Below are positions 10,620-22,134 of a stretch of 64,000 nucleotides of DNA, piece after piece; within the stretch, counting starts at the first letter, position 1; the number at the start of each line of letters is the position of its first letter. Under the pieces are notes generated by a model. The model had not been told where the DNA came from. It made no database searches and saw only the letters and a program-made list of their open reading frames with translations. The stretch covers positions 4,264,701 through 4,328,700 of the forward strand of contig NW_004955517.1 of assembly GCF_000276665.1 (NCBI RefSeq), given 5' to 3'. A program made the position numbers and the translations under genes. The DNA comes from Chinchilla lanigera. Lineage: Eukaryota; Chordata; Mammalia; Rodentia; Chinchillidae.

Positions 10620-11825
10620 TTTTTAAATGAACTTTCAAACTTCCACTACATAAAGCATGCCTGGCTATGTTCAAGTCACATCTGGAGATCTAACCCGCCC
10701 CCAAGGATGGCAGCACCCGAGTCTACAACACTCAGTCAGAGGGACTGAGCACAGAGAACCCAGGCATCTGTCACACTCTGCTGCCTCAAACAGGACACAG
10801 TCCTCTTCTGGGGGCTGCCATCTAAGGGACCTAGAGCTTCTCCCCAAATCCAAAAGCATGCAGCTGTGACTCAAACGGAAGCTCCCAGGAGGCAGGCCAA
10901 GAGCGGGCCTTACAGAACCAAAGGAGAGCAAACTGACAAACTGTACATGAAAAAAGTGCAATCAATAGTGTGAATGCAACTGAACGGCAGCTTTAACCAC
11001 TGGAAGGCTGATGGCCACGCCGCAGGCAGGCGCATTGCACGGGTCAGGGTCAGGGTCAGGCCCAAAAGTGCGCACTCTGTGGCTGGGAAAAGGAGCCGGG
11101 AGCTGAATCAAAAACGAAGGGTCAGCGCTGGGGCTCCTGCCTTGGTCCTTGGTTTTTATAAACTAACAATCCAGCTGAAGGAGAAGCATGAAAACATCTC
11201 AGCAGGTACACCCTTGCTGGCCTGTGGCCGCTGAGCTGATTTCTCTGGGCTCTCCAGATGTTCCCAGTGAGGTCTCCTCAGAAAGCACTCATCAGCTAAA
11301 TGTGTCACCCGCCCACAGGAGAGGGGCCCAGCCATTAAATATAAATGCAGAGCAAAATTAGACCCACCAGGTGTAAATCTCAGGCTTTTGCAGCAAGCGA
11401 GGTTTACTTCCCGCTTTTAATTTTTTTTAAAGGTGTAAGTATGGAGATTACAGCCCATGGCTGTGCTTCTCGGGTTGGCGGAGCCCTCCCCAAGCCAAAC
11501 AAAAATTTGTGGGGTTTTGTCAGATTTACATGGGCACGTGCTGGCACTCCTTTACCTGGATTGGGTTCCTGTATCACTTCTGATAGCATCATCTTCTAAA
11601 CAAAACTACAACCTACTACTTCTAGCAAAACTATAACCCATGGTTATTCTTTAAAAATAAATCAACAGAAAGGATAGAACAGAAAGTAGGCAAAGGGAAA
11701 TGAACATTTGGAAACTTTTTCTTCTTTGGATCAATAAAAATAATTACTTACATTTTCAGTTTCTCATACCAGAGAAACAATGCAGTATTTAAACGCATGT
11801 CCAATTTATTTCACTTAAAAAGTAT
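10620..11825. other. No recognisable gene or repeat; short GGGTCA array
   Basis: No known family is recognised. At 11040-11060 GGGTCA is repeated about three times, a telomere-variant-like hexamer. A TATA-like GGTTTTTATAAAC lies at 11151-11163, but it has no supporting promoter context. Confidence 0.4.
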
Positions 11826-11829
11826 GGCT

Positions 11830-12165
11830 TCAACATGCAGCCATTTAGTTAGAAATGTCTCCAGCTTACACTTCTCTATGGCACAGCAGTACTCCACTGT
11901 ATAAAAAAAGCCACATCTTTATCTATTCATTGGTTGATGGGCATTGGGGTTGTTTCCAAGATACAGCTATTACAAACTGTGCCGCTATAAACACGGGTGT
12001 GCATTTATCAGTGAGGCATGACACTCTTAATTCTCTCCCAAAGATACAAGACAGGAAATAGCTGGGTCAAATGGGATCGCTAGTTTTAGTTTTTTGAAGA
12101 ATCTCCACACTGATTTCCACAGTGGTTACACCAGTGTGCACTCCTATCAACAGTGGATCGATACG
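11830..12165 (-). mobile_element. LINE-1 3' end, antisense
   Basis: The plus strand carries TATCTATTCATTGGTTGATG, GCCGCTATAAACACGGGTGTG, GCTGGGTCAAATGGGATCGC, CTCCACACTGATTTCCACAG and CACTCCTATCAACAGTG. This is the reverse complement of the well-known 3' segment of L1 ORF2. Many frame breaks are present. Confidence 0.85.
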
Positions 12166-12767
12166 GGGAAATGGGAAGAAAATGTTCAAATGAGAATAAG
12201 GAAAGGTAGGGAAGAGGACAGAAGGGACAAGGAAAAAAATGGAAACCAACCTTTTGTAAATAAACAGAAGAGGGCTTGAAGGGAGGGGAGGGGGATGAGA
12301 AACAAAGAAATAAGATATGTACAGGCACAAATTCCCTATGATGAATATCTAAAATGTACCGATAAAAAATGAACAATACAGACAACTGGGAAAAAATTAT
12401 TATGTAACTTACCCCCATAAGGTTTCTAATAGGGCAAGGGTTCCTCCCAGCACTGGCCAGAACCCACCTTAAGGAGGCGGCAGGGGGAGAAGGAATTCTA
12501 CAGACAGCACCAGATCCAGCAGTATGAGAGTGAAGAATAAGCTTCACATCCTTCCCCGCAAATACTCCTCCGGGTTCCTGTGGTCACAAAGTCACCCTAC
12601 CTGGTCTTCTTGGCAAAGCTGGGAGAGCCTCTCCCTGACCTCCCACCCCACACCAGGCTCCCAGGGTCCCTTCCACTGGCAGTGGGCGCCATGCAACCCA
12701 CTGCGCTCTCTCCTCGTGTATGAACACCTCTGAACCCACAGCGCTGAAACAGGAGGAAACAAACGGG
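12166..12767. other. Purine-rich flank and unassigned sequence
   Basis: 12166-12410 is purine-rich and adjoins the L1 remnant, so it may be more of the same element. The rest, to 12767, shows no recognisable family or gene. Confidence 0.35.
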
Positions 12768-12925
12768 GCGTGGCGTAGGCCTGTAATCCTAGCACTCAGG
12801 AGGCTGAGGCAGGAGGATCGTTCTGAGTTTGAGACCAGCCTGGGCTACAAAGTGAGTTCAAGGCCAGTCTCAACTGCATAGCAAGGCCCTGTCTCAAAAA
12901 GACAAACAAAAAAAAAAGAAAAGAA
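12768..12925 (+). mobile_element. B1 SINE with A-rich tail
   Basis: GGGCGTGGCGTAGGCCTGTA, AGGCTGAGGCAGGAGGATCG, GAGACCAGCCTGGGCTACAA, then a second related block (AAGGCCAGTCTCAACTGC), GCCCTGTCTCAAAAAG and an A-rich tail. The doubled 'ccagcctgggctac' block is the B1 internal duplication. Low divergence suggests a moderately young copy. Confidence 0.92.
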
Positions 12926-12929
12926 AAGA

Positions 12930-14385
12930 AAGAGGAGGAAGCAAACCCCCAGACCCGGGCCCTGTGTACTCCAGATCCATTATAACCTGAAAAGCATCCA
13001 GAAAATCAGAAGTAGGAGTAGGAAATATCCAAAAGCTAGTGGACCTTGAGTAACTCACTGCATTACCTTTTAAAATAAATGCAGCTCCTGTTAGACTTCA
13101 TTTCCATTAAACCTGAGAGCCTTTTTTGCAGGACAGAAGACTTAAAGGATGGCTTACTGGTAAACCCGCAAGCCCCCCAAGACATCCCACTCCTTTTGAG
13201 AGTTAAATTGGTTGGGTTAAATATTAGCAATTGGTACAGAGCCTGCCCCTAGGTTTACATTTTCGAACCTGAGCCCATAAGAAGGGGGCAGGTGGTCAAT
13301 ACTTCTCATAAACTAGAGACAGAACTCATCTTGGTCTTGGAAACACCCAGGCTACGGGCCCCTCTATTTTTCTCTGATTTCTCCAGAGGGCAGCTTTTGT
13401 CCTGGGAAAAGACACTCGACAGTGATGGCCATCCTCTGTCCACCAAGCGTGTCAGCTGTCTTCCTCCCTTAAGGCCACTATGAATTTTCATGTTCACTTC
13501 ATATGCTCAACCAGGAAGCTGGACTGTCAATCATGAGCCATGGGCAGGGCTCTGAGAGGGCAGACCTGCTGCCTGGTGGCCGGCAGAGGTCAAGGTGGGG
13601 GGCAAGGCACAGAGACTCCCCAGTGGCCCTCAAACCCGGCCAAAGGGACACAGCATCAGTAACGCCCACCCTGGCATAGTCAGTCCGAAGCTTTTACTGA
13701 ATGAAAAACCAAGAGCAATGCAAAAGAAGCTCAGCATGCCGCCTACTTCCCTGGATGGAACAGGGCCGCTCTAGAAAGTGAGTGATACATGGCTGAGCAT
13801 CCGGCGTTCTGCATTTATGCTTCTGCCAGCGAGAAGCAACAGGTCGTGGTTAAACAGTGCTCGCCCTGCCCCCTAAAAATAACACCGCAATGCCTGAAGC
13901 TTGTGTCACCTTCTACGGTAAAAGGGTAAATATGATCTTATCTGACAAAAGATGTGATGAAGGATTTTGAGAGAACTTTTCCCTAGATTGTGCAGGTAGG
14001 CCCCAAATCCAATGAGAAAAGCCCTCATGAGGACATAGCTAAGGGAAACTGACAGGCAGAAAAAAAGGCAGTAGTGGGACCACGGGGCAGACAGGGAACC
14101 AACTGCATGTCAAGGGATGCCCACAGCCACCCAAAGCTGGGACAGAAACAAGATTTCCCTTAGAGCCTGAACGGGAACACGGGCTGCTAGCGCCTTGACT
14201 TCTGGCTTCGGGTCTGTAGACCTGGGAGAGAATGTGCAGCTATAGTTTGCGGCCACTGAACGCGTGGTACTTTGCCATGCGGCCCTAGGACCTGGTACAG
14301 TGACTTCACCTACACCAAGTCCAGGCCTGTAGGGGGCAATGAATCTTAGCATATTATTTTAGAAAAAATAGTTTTGGTAAAAGCC
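12930..14385. other. No recognisable gene or repeat
   Basis: About 1.45 kb without an identified family. The 13060-13270 part is repeat-free and moderately AT-rich, so it is a possible conserved non-coding block. No frame is convincing. Confidence 0.35.
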
Positions 14386-14389
14386 TACA

Positions 14390-14892
14390 TGGTGCCTTGG
14401 GAAGCCTCCCAGGACAGTGCAAGAGCTAATTCCCCAGATCAACAGTGCCCAGGAATGTCTCCCCAAGATAAGGGGGCGCCTAGGCCTACGTAACCCTCCG
14501 TGACCCTGCCTGGGCAGTTCCATCTCCTGGCCCTAGGTAAACATTGTAACCCTAAAGGAATACATAGGTTGTAAAAAGGGAGACAAATGGAATATAATGG
14601 GGGAAACATCTATCACGGTTAGACATGCGACCTGCAACTGACCTGGGGTCCAACAGGCTGAGAGAAACACCATATGCCCACCGGGGTCAGCAAATGTAAC
14701 ATCCCAACCTGTTGCCAATGGAAACAAAAATGTATATAAGGTGAAACAAAGTTGGCCATTGCCCGCTTCCAGATTGGCAAGGGAAGTGAGGGTGGCCAGC
14801 CTCAAATTAAACTCTGGTTTTGTTCTCAGTAGACTCGGGTCGCTTGTGGAATACAGCCCAACTTGTGCCAGGGGAATTTCTGCCATAACAGG
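14390..14892 (+). mobile_element. Candidate ERV solo LTR
   Basis: Promoter and polyadenylation signals occur in LTR order: CCAAT at 14715-14719, TATATAAG at 14733-14740 and ATTAAA at 14806-14811. A U5-like tail (CTCTGGTTTTGTTCTCAG...GCCATAACA) follows. The short TATA-to-ATTAAA distance and the TG/CA-compatible ends fit a gammaretrovirus-like (ERV1) LTR. No primer-binding site or coding region follows, so it is probably solo. The family is not identified, and the left boundary is approximate. Confidence 0.5.
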
Positions 14893-15755
14893 CCCAGGGA
14901 ACAGAGCTGGGGCTTCACCTCCTCCCTCCTGGGTGGTCCAGGAGGCATGACCCACTCAACCAGGAAGTGACAGAACAGCGGTGAGGCTCAAGGCAAACAA
15001 AGCAAGACAAGAAGCAGGGGAAGGCACAGCGCAGTGACTAGGTGTCCCAGGAATCACGGTGTCAGCTGTAGATAAGAATGCCGGACACAAGCGCTAAGTG
15101 ATCAGTCAGGTATGTACTTAAATCACACACGCACACGTCTTTTTCAAATTGCCCTGCAAACTTCCAGCCTCTTTTTAACAAAATCTCAGAAGAAAACAAT
15201 ACAGCGTGAACCCTGAGCCCGAGCTGCCTGACTGTACTGCCTACATTCTCCTCTTGCAGCCCTCAGACTTTCGTTTCACTTCCTTCCTAGGGCTTCTCAC
15301 AGTAAGGCTGCAAACCCATGGCAGGACATGCTCCAGTCCGTAACTTCAAAGGTGTTAACTTCTAAGATAATCTAAAATAAAGCACTGCCGTGTATGCACA
15401 CCAAGCCAGGTAAGCACCTACACAGCTGACAGTCACCACATATTTCCACGCAAAAAAAGCTTCTCTTTCATTTATGGGAGCTAGATAAATTCATAGGGTT
15501 CTTCCAATGCGCTCTGCCCTTGATAAAGGATTTGTACATTAAATCTGAGAAAGTACTGCATCATACTGACATCTTGGACACAACAGAAAACAACTATATA
15601 AAAATATTAATTTAAATATCCTTAAAGTGGATTTTCTTGAATTAAAAAAACCGCTGTTGTTCCCATATCAGTAGTGTCTGAAGAGGATTTGCGGTAACAT
15701 ACCTTTCTTCCCTCAGCCTTCCTGGTTTGTAAGACCACTTGCAAATACCTATGAA
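14893..15755. other. No recognisable gene or repeat
   Basis: Unassigned sequence, AT-rich near 15590-15660. It has no coding signal or recognisable repeat. Confidence 0.35.
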
Positions 15756-15759
15756 TAGA

Positions 15760-15992
15760 ACTGACGCGTCCCAATCCCCAGATCCCAAATCTAAAATGCT
15801 CCAAATTCAGAGCTCAGTTTTCTGAGCACTGATAACGGTGCTCAAAAAGTTCTGCATTTTGGTGCATTTCACATTTCCTGGATTCTTACGTTAGGGTTAC
15901 TCAGCAGGTTAAGTCTACCCAAATATTCTAAAATCCAAAAATTGTAAAATCTGAAACACCTCAAGCATTTTAGCGAAAGGTTATTCAACCTG
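15760..15992 (+). mobile_element. Tigger/pogo-like DNA transposon, internally deleted
   Basis: TCCCAAATCTAAAATGCTCC and GTGCTCAAAAAGTTCTGCAT near the left, and CTAAAATCCAAAAATTG, AATCTGAAACACCTC, AAGCATTTTAGCGAAAGG and TTCAACCTG at the right, reproduce both ends of a known mammalian mariner-like repeat with a shortened interior. It is non-coding. Confidence 0.6.
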
Positions 15993-16044
15993 TACCAACT
16001 TTGTAACACAATTCTGAAAAAGAGCAATTGAGGGCGTAACAAAT

Positions 16045-16175
16045 CTGAGCACAAATTTTTTTGTTTTTGTTTTTGTTTTTGTTTTTCTCCGGTACCGGGA
16101 ACCGAACTCACGACCTTGCTCTTGCCAGGCAGGCGCTTTGCCCGCTGAGCTAAATCCCCAGCCCTGAGCACAAAT
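16045..16175 (-). mobile_element. Young ID SINE with 12-bp target duplication
   Basis: The element (16057-16163) reads in antisense: a T-rich tail of TTTTTG repeats, then CCGGTACCGGGAACCGAACT, CGACCTTGCTCTTGCCAGGC, AGGCGCTTTGCCCGC, TGAGCTAAATCCCCAGCCC. It retains tRNA-Ala-derived A and B box regions. It is flanked by the perfect direct repeat CTGAGCACAAAT at 16045-16056 and 16164-16175, so it is a recent L1-mediated insertion. Confidence 0.95.
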
Positions 16176-16319
16176 ATTTTTGTAAAAGGCAACCGAGAGT
16201 ATTTTTTTAATTCTGTCCTTAACATGCCTAAAGATTGAGTCACAGCTCCAAGAGATAACTGAAATCAGATTACAATATGGAGATTACACACAGTTTTCAT
16301 AAGATTATTCCAGGTTGAG

Positions 16320-16522
16320 TAATAATAATAATAATTCACAAATCTTAGCACTCTTGGAGGCTGAGGCAGAAAGACTGTACCTTTGGACCAGTCTAGACAC
16401 CTTAGAAACTTGGTGAGGCCCTGCCTTAAGATAAATAAAATAAAATAGAATAAAATAAAATAGCCAGAGACTAAGCGCAGTGCCATGGCCCTGTACTCAA
16501 TCCCCACAATACCAAACAATAT
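16320..16522 (+). mobile_element. B1-ID dimeric SINE, diverged
   Basis: A B1 half (ATCTTAGCACTCTTGGAGGC, GAGGCAGAAAGAC, GAGGCCCTGCCTTAAG), a linker of AATAAAATA units, then an ID half ending GCCATGGCCCTGTACTCAAT and CCCCACAATACC. An (AAT)n stretch precedes it at 16320-16335. Confidence 0.7.
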
Positions 16523-16682
16523 TTTTTCAAAGCCTTGAGCAGTAAGGTTGCTAACCTCATTTATCGGTATCACCAGGAAGACAGGCCCCTCCAGCAGGGC
16601 TGGCCTGTGCGTATGGTAGGAGTTTCCTCTAATGGGTGGTCAGGTGGTTCAAATGTCTTTATTTGTGGTACATGGCCAACAA

Positions 16683-16683
<1 letters not shown>

Positions 16684-16728
<45 letters not shown>
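16684..16728. repeat. (CA)n microsatellite
   Basis: About 22 uninterrupted CA units are followed by AAAATGG. The run generates spurious poly-His/Thr or poly-Val/Cys open frames on both strands. Confidence 0.98.
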
Positions 16729-16732
<4 letters not shown>

Positions 16733-17074
16733 GCACAGAGGAAGGAGCCCGTGCCAGTGCACGAAGCAAGCCAGTCACTCCTGCAAAGGCTACAGTAGTC
16801 AGCAGAGCACTCCAGCATCACAGACGGCTTCAGCGCCTCAGAAACTGAACCACACGGGAAGGTGTGGTACTGCACAACCAGAGAGCGTGCTAGCATCTGC
16901 CCACGAGGAACCCTCCCGCAAACAGCTGCACTTCCTTCAGAAACAGAAGGGCTCTGGACCTGTGTAGCTCCAGCTCTGGTGCTGAGAAACTCATAGAAAA
17001 TTCTCTGTCTCCAGTGTCTTCCTCAGAATACAGCCCTTAGCAACAAGCCCAGCACACAGTCTGTACTTCCTGTG

Positions 17075-17200
17075 GCCTGCTTTCCTCAGTAACCCTGTAA
17101 GTCTCGCTTTTACCCATGCTAATCTTCGAGTAACTTGCCCGAAGTCATTCTGATAATAAATGGCGTAAGAGCCAGAATTCAAATGCTTCCTATGCACATA
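17075..17200 (-). repeat. MIR SINE, antisense (tentative)
   Basis: The plus strand reads AGTAACTTGCCCGAAGTCAT, then AAATGGCGTAAGAGCCAGAATTC, which corresponds to reverse-complement MIR core. It is short and diverged. Confidence 0.55.
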
Positions 17201-17507
17201 ATAAAGTGCCAGTCCCCTAACCTCGCATAGAGCACTGTGTAAGAGCTGGCTCTACGTCCTCCACCGTAGCGAGCCATATATACAGCAGTACTTTGATCTC
17301 TGAGTTGGACAAAGACACAATGAAGGTGTAGCCAACTAGCGCAACACACATGGCTAGAATGAGCAGACTGCACTACCATCAAAGAAAGAACCAAGCTCTC
17401 ATGCTTCTAGCAAGGTAGAACTAATACCAATAATACCAGATGTTACTAAGTCAGATACTGTATTCAGATAAACCAACCAACAAGCAGGCACAATGTAGAA
17501 ATAGAAC

Positions 17508-17870
17508 TGCCTAGTCAAAAAAACATTTAGGACAAATGTGTATACCAGCATTACACATAAGAGTCAGAAAGTGGAATGACCACAAAGAAATGAATAGATG
17601 AACAAAATGTAGTACGTCCATATGGTGTACCCTTATTTGTTCTTAAAAAGAATAAAGTACTAATATGTGCCCCAAGGCAGATGAGTAATGCTAGGTGAAA
17701 GAAGCTAGTCAGAAAAGGTCATGTAATTCCCTTCCTATAAACTAGCCAGAACAGGCATGTTTATAAAATCAAAGTAATTAGTGGTTACTAATTAGGGCTA
17801 GGGATTTTGAGGGGATGTAGGGAGGTGACTAACACTTTCAAAGGTAAATGCTATCCCAAAAAAAGCTGCG
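17508..17870 (+). mobile_element. L1M-type LINE-1 3' end
   Basis: The series TATACCAGCATTACACATAA, GAATAGATGAACAAAATGTAG, CTTAAAAAGAATAAAGTAC, GCTAGGTGAAAGAAGCTAG and GTGGTTACTAATTAGGGCTAG is characteristic of old L1 3' ends in sense orientation. No open frame remains. Confidence 0.75.
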
Positions 17871-18164
17871 AGAATTTAGCTGTCTCAGTGGTTTGTGATA
17901 GACATAGATTATAACTGATCGGAAAAGAACTTATCAAACAACACACACACAAGAAAAAAGACTGCCAAGATTAGTGAATCACCCAGCACTAGAAGTATTC
18001 AAGCAGGGAGTACCTGACTTGTGGCCAAAACACTACCCAGGGGACACTGAAATCCTAATCTTTTTCATAGAGGACATGGAAGTGACCGGAGAATTAGTCA
18101 GGGTTAGGATATGTGTAAGACCACAGAAAGTGAAGGTAGGCTAGTTGGAGTCCAACACACATTT

Positions 18165-18300
18165 CACCTTAGCCTCCAGGAAAGAATTAGCCTAACGACC
18201 TTGTTTTTCCTTTGTAAAATGAAGGCAATAATAACAATGACAGCATAAAGTAAAACGTCATAGGGCAATCTGTAAGACTTACAGTAATACGTTCCTTCTT
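18165..18300 (+). repeat. MIR SINE (tentative)
   Basis: TTTTTCCTTTGTAAAATGAA, GGCAATAATAACAATGACAG and GTCATAGGGCAATCTGTAAG follow the MIR 3' half ('cctcatctgtaaaatgggg..catagggttgttgtgagg'). Confidence 0.6.
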
Positions 18301-18304
18301 ATAG

Positions 18305-19855
18305 TAACTCAGTGCAAAAGCATTTTTAGTAACCCTGGGAGCTTAATATAAAACAGAAACGCCAACTGCTCGCACACGTTAATTAAAAGGGGCAAGACCC
18401 TATATAAATACAGACCCCAACAGTAACACCATATGTGCTATTTTCCAGCAAATACTTCAGTGTTGTAGGAAATCTATGTGTTGCTTCTAACATCTCCACA
18501 GAGGTACAATGCTGAGTATCAAGCAGAACTCTCCCGACAAAAATGCCAACATCAAACAACTGTACACACTCAATTAACACAATACAATCTCATGTGCCTT
18601 CCACCTTTTCTTCTATTCTCATGCTTGATGGTTTGCTTTTTCACCAACTCATGTTATTAGATCTTATCTAAACACAAAAAATAGAAGTTATTGAGGGGAT
18701 AGGGAGAGACCATTAGTAAACCCAACAGTACAATACTAAGTCACAGTTACAAAGGGGTAAGGAGCGTGCAGGGTGGAAGGGCTGCGGACTGAAGGAGTAA
18801 AGAGCTCTGGTGTGCTGTTACTACACAGCAGGTTGACTACAGGTAACGACAATGTACCGCATATCTCAAAAAGCTGGAAGACAGGGTTTTCAATATTTCC
18901 AACACAGAGACAAAAACGTCTAACCTGATTTTAAAAATTATGCAATGTATACATGTATCAAAATATCACACAGCGTGAGTAATTTATCTTTTTATGTATC
19001 AGTTAAAACAAATTAAAACAAAAGTAAGTCCTGTGCAACCAACTTATGCGTGTAACACAACTGCTTGACAGGCTCCAGGCACTCAAAGTCAAGTCCTTAT
19101 TACTTGCTCAGAAAGTCCACACGTGTGTTTCACAAGGTCTCACCTCTCCTTTGAACCTTGTCTATTATAAATACAGGCTTTAGATATATTCTCACTTTGA
19201 GATCACTCATACTGCTGAGTATTTGCAGGGCAAACGGATGCGATCAAACACTAAAGCTTCAAGGAGATTACATAACTGACAAGGTCTGAACTGTATCAAC
19301 AGCTCATGATCAGCTCACTCTGCAGTGCAGTGACAGTATTACACCCACCAAACAAACCCAGCGGTGCTGCGCACATCAGAGGTGGCATCACATCCCAGCA
19401 CTCTGAGACTTCTAGAGAAACAACCCGTCATTAGAGTTCTTCCCGAAGGACAAGCACTGACGTTTCTCCTGGACAGTTAACCCCAAAGTGAATGCTGCTC
19501 CAGGCAGGGAGGGAGCTCAGAAGAGACCTGGGGAAAGCGTTCAACCTCTGCTGAACAAGAGTCAAGAATGCAAGTTTAGGCCTGCAATCTGTGCTTTAAA
19601 AAGAAAACTTGTAGTCTACAAGTTTAGATTTCTGCAGAACCACAGTTTGACAGTACTGTTTTGTAATTTAAAAGAACATACTCAACAAATCAGAATTTAA
19701 AAAGAACTTCCTCAGCTGGAGAAAGGGCATCTATTAAAAACTCACAGCTAACTTAGGCTCAATGGTAAAATACTATTTCTCCCCTCCCACCTTTGCAAGA
19801 TCTGCAGTGGAATAAAAATGTCTCATTCCACCACCTTATTCTGGAGGCCACTTCT
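18305..19855. other. No recognisable gene or repeat
   Basis: Unassigned 1.5 kb with no convincing open frame. Part of 18900-19030 is AT-rich and could be an unrecognised LINE tail. Confidence 0.35.
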
Positions 19856-19859
19856 AGTC

Positions 19860-20118
19860 ATGTCTACCTTGGAGGTTCTAGCCAGGACAATCGGGAAAAA
19901 GAAAGACAAGGCATCCAGAATGCAAAGGAAGAAATAAAACTACCTCTCCGCAGATGACATGACTCTGCACACAGAAAATCATTAGGAATCCATAGAAAAC
20001 ATGATGTGAAATAATGAAAGCATTCGGCACGGGGACAGAATACCAGATAAATACACAAAAATCAACCACGGTTATGTATTAGAATACTAGCAAACAATCC
20101 AATAATGAAATCAAAAGT
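19860..20118 (+). pseudogene. LINE-1 ORF2 reverse-transcriptase fragment
   Basis: The sequence corresponds to the L1 ORF2 RT segment: AAAGACAAGGCATCCAGAAT, GGAAGAAATAAAACTACCTC, GCAGATGACATGACT, then ATAAATACACAAAAATCAAC. The RT active-site region that normally reads FADD here codes SADD, and the fragment is short and frame-broken. It is therefore a dead copy from an older L1. No flanking ORF1 or UTR is visible. Confidence 0.85.
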
Positions 20119-20199
20119 CTATGGTTCACCTCACCTTGTTCCAAAAGTCATCCTAAAGACTTCATTTCTGGCTTTCAGAAAACTGTCTGAATTATACTT

Positions 20200-20500
20200 T
20201 ACACATCTATTCATTTAAGAAATATGTGTCAAGTGTTCTTTATATGCCAGGCACTGGGGAAATAGTGGAAGATAAACACAAATCCCTTCTACATCCCATC
20301 ACAAAGTCCACATGCTAACTGGAAATACAAGACAATGAACAAACAAATAAATCACTTATGATACTGCTAAGTGTCACAGCAAAAATAAAAAGGGAAGAGA
20401 AAAGGAGGCCAATGGGAAAGGAGAGCGCTTTCGATACATACAGAGGCCTGGGAAGCTGCCCTCAAAAGAAACTGTTCTAACAATGAGGTCCAGGAGAACG
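20200..20500 (+). repeat. Ancient mammalian-wide repeat (family uncertain)
   Basis: ATTCATTTAAGAAATATGTG, ATATGCCAGGCACTGGGGAA, AATCCCTTCTACATC and GACAATGAACAAACAAATAA follow the familiar 'attcattcaacaaatatttattga...gccaggcactg...' mammalian repeat. I cannot assign the family confidently. Confidence 0.5.
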
Positions 20501-20717
20501 GAGCTGAAGGTAAGTGACACAAGGTAATCACTCTGCTTCTAGGCAGAATAAATGGTCAGAAATGCATACCTGAGATGCTCGCTCACATAATCACTCACTG
20601 TGTGGCCCTGGGTATGCTGCCCTACGCCTCTGAGCCATGATCATTAATAATGTATCTGGGTTGCCTCCCACATTTTTCTTATGTCCGGCAGACAGTGTAC
20701 TTGATCTGTTAAACAGA

Positions 20718-21000
20718 AGTACAGGTAGGCCTTGGTCAACTGTAGATTCAACCAATCACAAAGTCAACCAACCATGGATCAAAAATATTTGGAAAAGAAA
20801 GAAAACCGCATCTGTTCAGAAGATGCATCTTTTTGCCTTGTCCTGATCTCCTAAATAATGCAGAACTATTTACCTAGTACTTACACTGTATTATGTATTT
20901 TAAGTAATCTAGCGGTAATTTAAGATATACAGGCATATGTGTGTGGGGCACATCCAACTTTAAATAAATGATGTGACCATCCACAGGTATTGTTATGTTC
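20718..21000 (-). mobile_element. MER2 (Tigger1-derived) DNA transposon
   Basis: In order: GTAGATTCAACCAATCACAA, CAACCATGGATCAAAAATAT, CATCTGTTCAGAAGATGCAT, AACTATTTACCTAGTACTTA, CACTGTATTATGTATTTTAAG, TAATCTAGCGGTAATTTAAG, ATACAGGCATATGTGTGTGG. This matches reverse-complement MER2, a non-autonomous Tigger1 derivative, over most of its length. Confidence 0.85.
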
Positions 21001-21039
21001 ATGGGGGGGGTGATCCTATAATGACTCTCCCACAGATTC

Positions 21040-21486
21040 AGAGGAATGGCTATAATCTCCTTCTCTCTTCACCTGTCTGTGTCTTTTAACACAACACTTA
21101 AGACTTCCCACCCAGTATTTCAGGATCACCTGTGGGAAGGAGAGCAGTTGGTTTTGCGGGGCATTTTTTCAGTAATGCGGATTGAACTCAGAGTCCTCTG
21201 CATGCTAAGCAAGCACTCTACCACCGAGCTACACCCCCAGCCCTACCTGTGTGTTTTATCATTTCCTCTAGACTACGGATTGTTGCCCCACTTCTCACTT
21301 CAGCCAAACTGGTCACTCCTGGGGACTGGCTTCCCCCGCCCCAGTCTAGAGGACCATCAGAGCAGCTATGCTACCGTGTGCCAGCTGATTGTGCCATGTC
21401 CAGCTTCGTCAATGGACTGCAGGCTCCCTGAAGGGCCGTTCCACATCTTGTTCACATCCGCACCTCTAGTGGGTACATCAGAAAGC
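21040..21486 (+). mobile_element. L2 LINE 3' end split by an ID SINE
   Basis: The right part reads AATGGACTGCAGGCTCCCTG, GGGCCGTTCCACATCTTGTT, CACATCCGCACCTCTAGTGG, which is the L2 3' end. The left part near 21045-21080 (TCCTTCTCTCTTCACCTGTC) may belong to the same element. A minus ID lies between at 21160-21244. The 192-codon plus frame here (21046-21624) runs through L2, ID and flank, so it is not a gene. Confidence 0.65.
21160..21244 (-). mobile_element. ID SINE, diverged
   Basis: The plus strand reads GTAATGCGGATTGAACTCAG, TCCTCTGCATGCTAAGCAAG, CACTCTACCACCGAGCTACA, CCCCCAGCCCT. This is antisense ID of an older subfamily with the 'catgctaagcaag' anticodon-arm variant. It is nested in L2. 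Confidence 0.9.
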
Positions 21487-22056
21487 CACCCAGGGGATGG
21501 TGTTCATGCTCTTGCTACTTCTCTTGAGCTACTGCTCTTTTCTCGCTGCTTCTCTTTTGTACACCCACCAAGCAAGAGCACCCCAGGCAAGTGTTTACAC
21601 CACCTAGCAATGCAAAGGGCTTAAAAATGGCAACACGGATCTCTAGGTAAGAAACATAACTCTGAAAAAACAATAAACTCATCTGACAAATCTGGAAGGA
21701 TTTTTATACCTGGCAACACAAAGTTGCCAGCTTCTTTTTTTTAACTGTAGAGTATCAAGAAAGTACAACCAGTGACAGACCTTGGCTGGAGATCCTCACT
21801 GCCAAGCACAGTTCCCTATCCCCAACGCTCTAAAGACCTGAATTTCAGTCAATCTTAAGGATGTATTTTTAAGTGTTTTGACAATTATTACAGCTCTTTG
21901 GGGAAGGTACACTAATATTTCTCTGCCCTGTTGTCAAAGAGATTTGAAACAATAAATACTTTTAGACCATGCCAAACCACAAACACTCCGAAAAGAATGT
22001 CAGCCAAACTGAAAAATTCCTTCAGCGGAGCCAATCTTTAAAAAGATCTTCTGCAA

Positions 22057-22132
22057 ACTGGGAGTGCAGCTCAGCAGTGGAGTGCTTGCTGTATGTGACA
22101 GGTCCAGCGTTTGATCCCCAGGACCCCCAATG
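22057..22132 (+). mobile_element. ID SINE, diverged
   Basis: ACTGGGAGTGCAGCTCAGCA, GTGGAGTGCTTGCTGTATGT, GTTTGATCCCCAGGAC. This is a sense ID lacking a clear A-tail. Confidence 0.75.
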
Positions 22133-22134
22133 AG

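Noticed and set aside
14533..14955. 140-codon minus-strand open frame
   Set aside because: It is antisense to the candidate LTR with CCAAT/TATA/ATTAAA signals, with no domain.
16684..16728. Poly-His/Thr peptide runs
   Set aside because: These are translations of a (CA)n microsatellite.
21046..21624. 192-codon plus-strand open frame
   Set aside because: It runs through an L2 3' end, a nested ID SINE and flanking sequence. The translation has no domain, and an accidental frame is the simplest explanation.
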